This document shows, in pieces, positions 1 to 5,693 of a stretch of DNA of 5,693 bases. The notes beneath the pieces are model-generated. The model ran no database searches, was not told the origin of the DNA, and was given only the letters and a program-made list of their open reading frames with translations. Source of the DNA: Anaerolineales bacterium (GTDB taxonomy: Bacteria > Chloroflexota > Anaerolineae > Anaerolineales > E44-bin32); NCBI GenBank assembly GCA_023144145.1, contig JAGLGG010000191.1:1-5693 (forward strand). Reading direction: 5' to 3'. Position 1 is the stretch's first letter. Each line of letters begins with the position of its first letter. Both the position numbers and the translations under genes were made by a program.

Positions 1-33
1 ACACTGGCTTTCAGTGGGGCGTATTCCTGTCAT
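1..33 (-). CDS. Possible start of a further operon gene (partial, runs off left edge)
   Basis: An ATG at 33..31 follows the TAA stop of the 366-residue membrane protein gene (35..1135) with a single A between them (TAA-A-ATG). The frame is open for all 11 visible codons and reads MTGIRPTESQC. The tight spacing matches the rest of this operon, which is the main reason for calling it. I see no good Shine-Dalgarno: a GGTGG lies about 15 nt upstream, which is too far to be convincing, so translation would rely on coupling to the upstream gene. Eleven codons are too few to recognise a family or to exclude chance. By context it would be another envelope glycan or membrane protein gene, but that is only inference. 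Confidence 0.45.
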   Translation of the reverse strand, partial: MTGIRPTESQC

Positions 34-34
34 T

Positions 35-1135
35 TTATCGGATGATAACCACCAGAAGGGGGATCCAAAACATTGCATAGTTAAGTACGCGTTTCATCCC
101 ATAATGCCCTGCGAACCAGAGCAAAGAGATTACCATCCCGGTTGAGACCCTTACCAGTCCAAGTGGCTCTCTAAAAGTGGAATGGGGAAGGAAAACGATT
201 AACAAGCAATTAATTAACAATGCCCATGCATGAACGCTTCGTTCACCGCTCAGTAATTTCCTGCCGGATGAAATCACGCCCCAAATACTTGGGATAACCA
301 CCGTTGGCCCAAATATCACCGCTAAGAGGATGAATGCTTCGATACTGGCTCCCCCTATCCGGATCAATCCATAGTAAGGAAAAATTTCAAAGGGAGTCGC
401 CATGGCACCACCGCTCGCAAAACCCAGCTGACCAAATGAGTACCACAACCATCCCTGCCATGCTGCAAAAATCAATGCTGGTGAAAGCATGGCAGCCCAT
501 TCACTCTTCGTCTTGTTTTTAGTTATATCGGCGAGAAAAGAAGCAAACCAGAAGGCAAGCATAATTTCCTTGGTTAGTAAGGCCAGAGCGAGTAATGCGT
601 AACTTATTTTGAACCGTTTTACCAGTCTTGCGTACCAGGCGCTAAGCGCAAGTACAAATGCTAGTGGCTCATAGAGATCTGTCCCAATACCTACTAAAAT
701 GCCTGCCCAAAGACCGAATACCAAGCTGTACCTTGATGGAATGTCGATTGCAATCAAATAACGAATCAGAATCCAAGTTGCTAAGGCAATTGAAATCAGG
801 TTAATGAGAATTAGGGTCCAGGGAATCCAATCTATTCTTGTGAGGGCAAAAATCCTCGCCAGTAATGGGTATAGGATTCTCTGGTAACGATAAGCTGGAA
901 CATCTAGAAACTTTTCTACCGTCTCGGGATTGAGATCGCGTGCGATATAGTATGCGAATTGTCCATCATATCCCTCACTCCCATCAGGATCACCTTCACT
1001 ATATCTGGTCCCTATCTCCGCAAGTGCGACAGGATCCCAATCGTATTTTTCTAGTCTGAATACCAAATAAACAAGCGAAACGATCACAACAACCAGGATG
1101 GGCCAATAGACAGCTAGTTTCTTCTTATTTTCCAT
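35..1135 (-). CDS. GT-C-like multi-pass membrane protein, probable cell-surface glycan assembly (YDGQ/RYQRILYP type)
   Basis: This 366-residue protein starts with a basic cytoplasmic tip (MENKKK) and a membrane segment at about 8-27. Next is an acidic outer loop at about 28-100 carrying YDGQ (56-59), a following IARD (64-67) and RYQRILYP (83-90). Eight or nine further hydrophobic segments follow, with ALLTKE at 185-190 and REPLGLVRV at 322-330. Acidic residues in the first outer loop followed by many membrane helices are the hallmark of GT-C glycosyltransferases, which use lipid-phosphate sugar donors outside the membrane. The YDGQ plus RY.RILYP pattern resembles a family annotated as cell-surface glycopolymer formation proteins (AZOBR_p60025-like); I recall this and have not tested it. 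D57 is a candidate catalytic residue by inference. The ATG overlaps the end of the upstream YfhO-like gene by 22 nt. The next internal Met is at about 192, and the basic tip before the first helix supports this start. There is no strong Shine-Dalgarno, so coupled translation is likely. Donor and acceptor are unknown. Confidence 0.85.
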   Translation of the reverse strand: MENKKKLAVYWPILVVVIVSLVYLVFRLEKYDWDPVALAEIGTRYSEGDPDGSEGYDGQFAYYIARDLNPETVEKFLDVPAYRYQRILYPLLARIFALTRIDWIPWTLILINLISIALATWILIRYLIAIDIPSRYSLVFGLWAGILVGIGTDLYEPLAFVLALSAWYARLVKRFKISYALLALALLTKEIMLAFWFASFLADITKNKTKSEWAAMLSPALIFAAWQGWLWYSFGQLGFASGGAMATPFEIFPYYGLIRIGGASIEAFILLAVIFGPTVVIPSIWGVISSGRKLLSGERSVHAWALLINCLLIVFLPHSTFREPLGLVRVSTGMVISLLWFAGHYGMKRVLNYAMFWIPLLVVIIR

Positions 1136-3420
1136 AACACAAAACCCATTGATGTTAACGAAATGAGGCTTATTGCAACGCCAATAGTGAATGAAAAGGG
1201 TTGGTACTTGAATTCAATTGTGTGTGAACCTGGTTCGATCAGCAATGCGCGTAAAACATAATTCGCCTGAAATATCTCTGAGCGAACACCATCTATCTCA
1301 GCGATCCATCCGGGGAACCAAAGGTCAGAGAGAACCAATATTGTATTCGTTGGAGTAGAGACCATCAATTGGACGGAATTGGGGTTGGCCTGCTTAATCA
1401 GTGTAATCTGACCGTCAGACCCCCAAGCTCTCTCCATGGTCTCACCGCTCCGTTCAATCACTACCTGCTCATGAGGATTAAAACCATTCTCAAATATTAT
1501 CTTCAACGCTTGCTCGTCATTTTCAACCCATATAACCTGGTCCAATAAATGTGCCCTTTGTGGATTAGGTGTCGCTTGATAATGAACTGTTTTTATATCC
1601 GAGGAGTCCCACTGCGAGATCCAGCCAACGTCAACGAACGATAACCATCGCAAGTACTCTTCGGTTGTGAGCGTTTCTAACCTGGAGTGCCATTCAACAT
1701 AGCGAGCGGAAAGTATTGGATCGAAATTGTTTAACGACGACACACCATCCAACATTGTTGTATTAGGGATTCCTGAATCACGCACCACCCTCCAGTCGAC
1801 GTTGGGGAAAAAAGTATCAAACCGATGGGTCTGTTCAAATTTCAGTTGATATTCCATATCTGAGTTCATGAATACTCGGTGATCATCCGAGACACTATTC
1901 ACCAGCTCGCTCTGATTTTCGTAGATATCCATGTCCACAGAAGGACTAAGACCCCAGCCAGCCCAAAGCATGTCGATGGATATTAACAAGCATGCCACTA
2001 AAGGCCAGACGATACTTGGCCGAAGTCGTCGGCGCCAGGCAACAATTCCAACTAACGTAAACCACACTCCCATCATTACGAGAGATGGGATAAAACTATC
2101 CTTAATATCCGGAAGAACAAAGAATGCTAGTAATGCGATTACGCATATGGCTGCGGCCCCTACAGTCCCAAGGCGAACCCAGAATAGCCCTATCAGTTCA
2201 CCCTTCTCCCAATAATTCGCGCCTAACCCGGCAAGCAGTGCAAAACTGAATACGAAAAGGAATGACCATCGTGTAGGCGCCTGGAATAGATTAAAAGTTG
2301 GTATATTCTCAAAAAGGAAAGTGAAGATAGGCGTATTCTTCCCCAATGCCAATATCATCGAGACCACGATGAAAAAGAATAGGAAACGCGGCAGCCGCCC
2401 TTCATCCTTCTTTCTAATCGTTCGCAGCAAGAAGAGACTACCTAAAACAAGAGGGAAAATGCCCAGGTAGATCGCATCTTCCCAAAAGGTAGCATAGCCC
2501 CAATAATTGCCCGTTGCTGGATTGCCGAAGAGGTTGGGCATGAGCAATCCAAGGATGCGCCAAGGCCAAAAGGAGTAATTCAAGGCGAATTCCGGGTCAA
2601 GATCCGCGGCCCGTTGTGATTGCATCAAGTACTCTAAGACAGGTAGGAGCTGGATCGAACTGAGTAAAAACCCGAGCAACCCTGCTGCGCTAAGCGCACC
2701 TCCAACTCTAATGACGCCCCTCAACCTGCTGTGGCTGAACCCTCTCCATATTATCCATATGGCCGTAAAAACGAGTGAGTACCATGCCGTTTGTGCGTGG
2801 CCAGCTAACCATTGAAACCCAAACAATATACCGAGAAAAATGATGGAGCGAATATTGGACCGATTTATTCGAGACGTTGCGTGTTCTTTCGTGAGTCTTT
2901 CTGCCATGAAAATGATCCATGGCAGCCAGGCCGCGGCAGCATTAATGCTCAGGAATCCCACTCTTGCAATCATGAACCCGGAAAGTGAGAAGCTTAGTGC
3001 AGCGACAGTTTGAGCAAATACCCCCAACCCTAACTCCCTTGAAAGAGAGCGCATCCCCAAACCTGCCCAGATGATGTGTAAGAGCACCAGTAACCCATGC
3101 CCCCATGCAGGACCTACAAGGAAAAGAATCCCGTTTGGGGGGTATAAAAGTGCCGACTGATAATTTGCAATGAGCGGGACACCCATACCTAAAAGCGGGT
3201 TCCAGAGCGGGACAAAACCATCGCTAATTACGTCAAGTGCAAACTCCCTCCATGGTACAAATTGAAGTAAAGGGGTTCCCCAAAATAGTGCCTCACCCCT
3301 TATCAGCATAGGCAAAAAGAGAACACAAGGAGTAAGCACGATCAACAGCCAACTGTAATATTGTCTGAAGAAATTGGTCCCTTGACCATTCAATGAGATT
3401 TTTTGGCGATCACTTCTCAT
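1114..3420 (-). CDS. YfhO-family-like polytopic membrane protein with C-terminal ectodomain (complete)
   Basis: This 768-residue protein has a first membrane segment at about 22-40, then an outer loop with LLQFVPWREF (51-60), PLWNPLLGMGVPL (71-83) and ANYQSALLYPPN (85-96). About twelve more hydrophobic segments run to about 488. Between them lies a conserved-looking stretch at 274-320 (including MPNLFGNP at 294-301 and FWEDAIYLG at 312-320) and FNLFQAPTRW at 376-385. Residues 490-738 form a large soluble domain with LDGVSSLNNFDP (557-568), WFPGWIAEIDG (701-711) and LIEPGSHTIEFKY (727-739). A final helix lies at about 742-763, followed by KIRRN. PLWNP...G.P..AN.QS...YPPN and the terminal PGW..DG...H.I.F.Y.P pattern are typical of bacterial YfhO-like proteins, a GT-C-related family. 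Bacillus and Listeria members glycosylate lipoteichoic acid, but that activity cannot be transferred here. The ATG sits in an ATGA overlap with the upstream gene, with AGGTGG 9 nt ahead. The C-terminal domain is paralogous to that of the partial gene at 5018..5693. Confidence 0.9.
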   Translation of the reverse strand: MRSDRQKISLNGQGTNFFRQYYSWLLIVLTPCVLFLPMLIRGEALFWGTPLLQFVPWREFALDVISDGFVPLWNPLLGMGVPLIANYQSALLYPPNGILFLVGPAWGHGLLVLLHIIWAGLGMRSLSRELGLGVFAQTVAALSFSLSGFMIARVGFLSINAAAAWLPWIIFMAERLTKEHATSRINRSNIRSIIFLGILFGFQWLAGHAQTAWYSLVFTAIWIIWRGFSHSRLRGVIRVGGALSAAGLLGFLLSSIQLLPVLEYLMQSQRAADLDPEFALNYSFWPWRILGLLMPNLFGNPATGNYWGYATFWEDAIYLGIFPLVLGSLFLLRTIRKKDEGRLPRFLFFFIVVSMILALGKNTPIFTFLFENIPTFNLFQAPTRWSFLFVFSFALLAGLGANYWEKGELIGLFWVRLGTVGAAAICVIALLAFFVLPDIKDSFIPSLVMMGVWFTLVGIVAWRRRLRPSIVWPLVACLLISIDMLWAGWGLSPSVDMDIYENQSELVNSVSDDHRVFMNSDMEYQLKFEQTHRFDTFFPNVDWRVVRDSGIPNTTMLDGVSSLNNFDPILSARYVEWHSRLETLTTEEYLRWLSFVDVGWISQWDSSDIKTVHYQATPNPQRAHLLDQVIWVENDEQALKIIFENGFNPHEQVVIERSGETMERAWGSDGQITLIKQANPNSVQLMVSTPTNTILVLSDLWFPGWIAEIDGVRSEIFQANYVLRALLIEPGSHTIEFKYQPFSFTIGVAISLISLTSMGFVLWKIRRN

Positions 3421-5039
3421 GGTGATGCACCACCTGCATAAATGACCGAATAAATCTCATACTCTCCCGATTTATACACGAGTTCCAGAAATTCACTTTC
3501 CTTTATCTCTTCATTCCCAAACGTTCGTTCAAATGGTCCATAAAATACATATTCAATGGCGTGATCCTCCAAAAGATTAAACTGCTCTTCAGGAGTAAAT
3601 TGACCGCTGTAAAATGATTCCACGTGAGATCTGAGCTCATCGAGATTCGGGCTTTCTGGACCATGCCCTATAACTACATAAGCAGATGTCCAAGCCGGAA
3701 GGGCATTTCCAGTCTCATAGGATGCGAGCACATTATTTGTCACATTATCGTGCTCACTCAACCACAAGAGTGCTTTAACTTCATCCGCCGGCCTGAAAAC
3801 CGGGGTCGTAGGGTTGAGCGTCACTCGAGCACCCCCGAGAAGAAGGAAAAATGCTGATGGTAGCGAAAGTGAAAGCAGCACACTCCCAACAAACCTCCGC
3901 TTTCCAGGTGCCCCACCGATGAATCTCTCCAATCCTACTGCAGCGACGATAACAATAGCGACCCAGATACTCTCCGGGAATCTTCTCTGCAGGTTGTGAG
4001 GTGCGTACGCTAAAAGCGGCAAAGATAGGATCCACGCCAGCAACAGCATCCCCGACCATTTTCTTTTTTCATATATTTTTTTGACGCCCAACAACACCGG
4101 GATGAACATCAATCCATAGGCAATGATTATATGGGCAGGATGGGGTGAGATAATTCGGTTTTGGGATGTCCACGCCTCCAAGAAGGGGTCGGTGGAAAAC
4201 CGAATAACCATGTAAAGCACAATTGGTGAAGGCAAAACGAGTGATCGAAATGCAGCTGTGAACCATCGCTGAGCGTTCTTGAGTGTTTTTGCTCGGATAG
4301 AAAGTATCCAAATCGATATTTGGTGAAATCCTATAACCGCAGCTGAAGATACGAGTGATAACGGATGGACCAGACCCAGCAAGAAAAGCACACCACCCGC
4401 GCACCACGCTCTTAGCAACTTTGCAGGTGAAGTCAGGTAAAGGCTCAATGCGATCAACATCAACCCTCGTGCAATAAGCATATGGGGTAATCCGTAAAAA
4501 CTTAAAAATCCGAACCATTCCGGCGAATACCATTCAAGTGGAAGACTCCCCAACCAATTAGATTTGCCGATCAGGATCAACAGCCATCCAGTCCCACCAC
4601 CCACTGTTGCGAGGATGGTCGCCCAACGTCTCCAATAAATCTGCTTGATGAAAAGGGCGATGAATTGATATATGGCATAAATCGCGAAGAACGTGGCGAA
4701 GATACGCAAAAGATGATACAGGACGACAAGCTGTTCATGGACCGCTGGCTCAGAAGCAAGTTTACCGATGAGTATGAACGGCAAGAATGCTACTACGCCT
4801 TGTTGAGGAAGTGTGTTATAAGGTGTGCGGAATAACCATCCCCCACTCGTTCCTATGCGCATCTTAGCCATATAGGAATTCCCATCTTCTACACCGTAAA
4901 CAAATCCTGTGAAAACCCAATCCTCACCTTGGCTAGCGAATCCCAATACATAGGGAATCGTCGTTATCGATGCAACGACAACTCCAAAAACGACAATCCA
5001 ACAAATTTCTCTTTTACTTAACGTTTTAGCCATACCCAT
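3417..5039 (-). CDS. GT-C-like multi-pass membrane protein with C-terminal soluble domain, putative glycosyltransferase
   Basis: This 540-residue protein has a first membrane segment at about 13-33 and an outer loop containing GVEDGNSYMAKMRIG (49-63) and LPQQGV (77-82). About ten hydrophobic segments run to about 403, with FYGLPHML at 181-188, LVHPLSL at 223-229 and LQRRFPE at 350-356. A soluble tail of about 135 residues includes ASYETGN (439-445), VIGHGPESPN (456-465) and IEYVFYGPFER (495-505). Acidic residues in the first outer loop (E51, D52) plus many helices fit the GT-C fold, which transfers sugars from polyprenyl-phosphate donors on the outer face. The activity is inferred and I cannot name a subfamily. 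The start is ambiguous between ATG at 5039 and an in-frame ATG at 5033 (MGMAK); neither has a good Shine-Dalgarno. With the first ATG the gene overlaps the upstream YfhO-like gene by 22 nt, with the second by 16 nt. Its TGA overlaps the next gene's ATG (ATGA). The basic tip before helix 1 supports a start here. Confidence 0.85.
   Translation of the reverse strand: MGMAKTLSKREICWIVVFGVVVASITTIPYVLGFASQGEDWVFTGFVYGVEDGNSYMAKMRIGTSGGWLFRTPYNTLPQQGVVAFLPFILIGKLASEPAVHEQLVVLYHLLRIFATFFAIYAIYQFIALFIKQIYWRRWATILATVGGGTGWLLILIGKSNWLGSLPLEWYSPEWFGFLSFYGLPHMLIARGLMLIALSLYLTSPAKLLRAWCAGGVLFLLGLVHPLSLVSSAAVIGFHQISIWILSIRAKTLKNAQRWFTAAFRSLVLPSPIVLYMVIRFSTDPFLEAWTSQNRIISPHPAHIIIAYGLMFIPVLLGVKKIYEKRKWSGMLLLAWILSLPLLAYAPHNLQRRFPESIWVAIVIVAAVGLERFIGGAPGKRRFVGSVLLSLSLPSAFFLLLGGARVTLNPTTPVFRPADEVKALLWLSEHDNVTNNVLASYETGNALPAWTSAYVVIGHGPESPNLDELRSHVESFYSGQFTPEEQFNLLEDHAIEYVFYGPFERTFGNEEIKESEFLELVYKSGEYEIYSVIYAGGASP
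3430..3435 (-). promoter_or_regulatory. Probable ribosome binding site for the 768-residue YfhO-like gene
   Basis: On the minus strand this reads AGGTGG, one mismatch from AGGAGG, with a 9-nt spacer to the ATG at 3420..3418. It lies inside the last codons of the upstream GT-C-like gene. It is the best Shine-Dalgarno I can see at any junction in the window and supports the ATG at 3420. The other starts in the operon lack a comparable site, so this gene may be able to recruit ribosomes independently as well as by coupling. Confidence 0.6.
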
Positions 5040-5693
5040 GCCAAACCGAACATTGTGAGTATTGAGAGAAGGCCCCCTATAAAAACGAGCCGGGGTCGGA
5101 GTGTAAATTTAATGAGATGCGCTCCGGCTCCCAACGAAACAGCTCTGAAAACCTCTTGATATCTCTCAATCGTTGACTGCTGGCCATCGACTGTCACGGT
5201 CCAGCCAGGATAATCCACCTCACTCAGAATTAGCAATCCTGGACCTTCAGCGTGGATAACAATCTCGTTTGGGCTCCAATTAATTTCATCTACTTCACGC
5301 CAGGCAGAGCTCGATTGAGGGTCAGCCCCATCAAGCCATGCGCGCGGGCGCAAGTAAGGATTTTCATAGATGTACGTACCCGCGATCAACTCTACAAATG
5401 TGAGTTCAGAATTATTAATGGGATATGCACTGAGGACATATGCAACATTCATATATCCAAGTTTCTTTGCATCCAAAAGAAATGTTTGAGGAGTCGCCGG
5501 ATCACCATCCGGAAATGGCGGCAAGGTAACCGAATAAGTGTTATCTGAAAAACCCACGGCATCAGCCATATATGTGATATAGCTCTCAAGTTGAAGAGGA
5601 TTTACACCATCAGCCAATTGGAGAGAATTTTCCGCAGCGATGTGCTGAGGAATGTTGTAGGAAAGAGAAAAGATTCGCTCTAATCCTCTCTCT
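5018..5693 (-). CDS. YfhO-family-like membrane protein, C-terminal part only (5' end outside window)
   Basis: The frame is open from the right edge of the window to a TAA at 5020..5018, giving 224 visible codons. A TTG at 5617 could be read as a start, but the frame continues without a stop upstream of it, and that upstream sequence (YNIPQHIAAENSLQLADG) looks like conserved ectodomain, so the gene is truncated by the window, not short. Visible residues 1-200 form an outer soluble domain with LADGVNPLQL (26-35), YSVTLPPFPDGDP (53-65), LGYMNVAYVLS (78-88), DYPGWTVTVDG (160-170) and AGAHLIKFTLRP (189-200). A single helix at about 202-222 ends in WLKR. This is the standard C-terminal layout of YfhO-like and PTPS-related (6-pyruvoyl-tetrahydropterin synthase-related) membrane proteins, whose missing N-terminal part should contain a dozen or so helices. 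A surface-glycan role is inferred. The stop lies 22 nt inside the next gene. The ectodomain is paralogous to that of the gene at 1114..3420. Confidence 0.85.
   Translation of the reverse strand, partial: ERGLERIFSLSYNIPQHIAAENSLQLADGVNPLQLESYITYMADAVGFSDNTYSVTLPPFPDGDPATPQTFLLDAKKLGYMNVAYVLSAYPINNSELTFVELIAGTYIYENPYLRPRAWLDGADPQSSSAWREVDEINWSPNEIVIHAEGPGLLILSEVDYPGWTVTVDGQQSTIERYQEVFRAVSLGAGAHLIKFTLRPRLVFIGGLLSILTMFGLAWVWLKR

Noticed and set aside
334..522. Plus-strand open frame of 62 codons
   Set aside because: It lies wholly opposite the well-supported membrane protein gene at 35..1135, and its composition shows no domain or hydrophobic pattern. It is a shadow frame.
1931..2215. Plus-strand open frame of 94 codons
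   Set aside because: It is antisense to the hydrophobic core of the YfhO-like gene. The Thr/Arg/Pro-rich product has no recognisable domain.
3788..3803. Small inverted repeat CCGG-8 nt-CCGG
   Set aside because: A 4-bp stem inside a coding region with no following T tract is too weak for a terminator and is expected by chance.
3624..3999. Plus-strand open frames (3624..3857 and 3814..3999)
   Set aside because: Both are antisense to the 540-residue GT-C-like gene, overlap each other in different frames, and have low-complexity products typical of chance reading.
3781..4533. Alternative minus-strand open frames of 92 and 154 codons
   Set aside because: They are shifted-frame shadows inside the 540-residue gene. 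The main frame is continuous across them with coherent membrane helices, so they are not evidence of a frameshift.
3340..4585. Exact 11-bp direct repeat GATCAACAGCC at 3340..3350 and 4575..4585
   Set aside because: Both copies encode the same hydrophobic WLLI-type helix residues in the two membrane protein genes. Similar coding constraint explains it, and there are no further copies or flanking similarity.
5252..5548. Plus-strand open frame of 98 codons
   Set aside because: It is antisense to the conserved ectodomain of the partial YfhO-like gene. The Arg/Ile/Cys-rich product has no recognisable features.
5018..5617. Short 199-codon gene starting at TTG 5617
   Set aside because: The same frame remains open without a stop to the right edge, and the upstream residues look like conserved family sequence. 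The TTG is an internal Leu codon of a truncated larger gene.

Overview
The window is entirely covered by one strand of closely packed genes. All are read on the minus strand, right to left. I see four substantial coding regions and the first codons of a probable fifth. All four recognisable products are multi-pass membrane proteins of the GT-C/YfhO kind, meaning large polytopic proteins with catalytic or binding loops on the outer face of the cytoplasmic membrane. No RNA genes, mobile elements, CRISPR arrays, or convincing promoters or terminators were found, and no stretch of more than 1 nt between genes is non-coding.

Layout in the direction of transcription: (1) 5693 to 5018, the C-terminal part of a YfhO-like protein whose 5' end lies outside the window; (2) 5039 to 3417, a 540-residue GT-C-like membrane protein with a soluble C-terminal domain; (3) 3420 to 1114, a complete 768-residue YfhO-like protein; (4) 1135 to 35, a 366-residue GT-C-like protein with YDGQ and RYQRILYP signatures; (5) from 33 off the left edge, a possible further gene with 11 codons visible. 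The junctions are a 22-nt overlap, a 4-nt ATGA overlap, a 22-nt overlap and a 1-nt gap, so this is almost certainly one translationally coupled operon.

The order is YfhO-like, GT-C-like, YfhO-like, GT-C-like. The two YfhO-like proteins are clearly paralogous in their C-terminal ectodomains. The likely shared job is building, elongating or decorating a cell-surface glycan or glycolipid from polyprenyl-phosphate-linked sugars at the outer face of the membrane. That role is inferred from family resemblance; no substrate can be read from the sequence.

The style of the proteins, especially the LADGVNPLQL and YPGW segments of the partial YfhO-like gene and the ETGN/GHGPESPN segment of the 540-residue protein, resembles gene clusters I associate with Chloroflexota (Anaerolineae and relatives). 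This taxonomic suggestion is moderate at best. I found no clearly exotic system; the most notable feature is the repeated alternating pair architecture.
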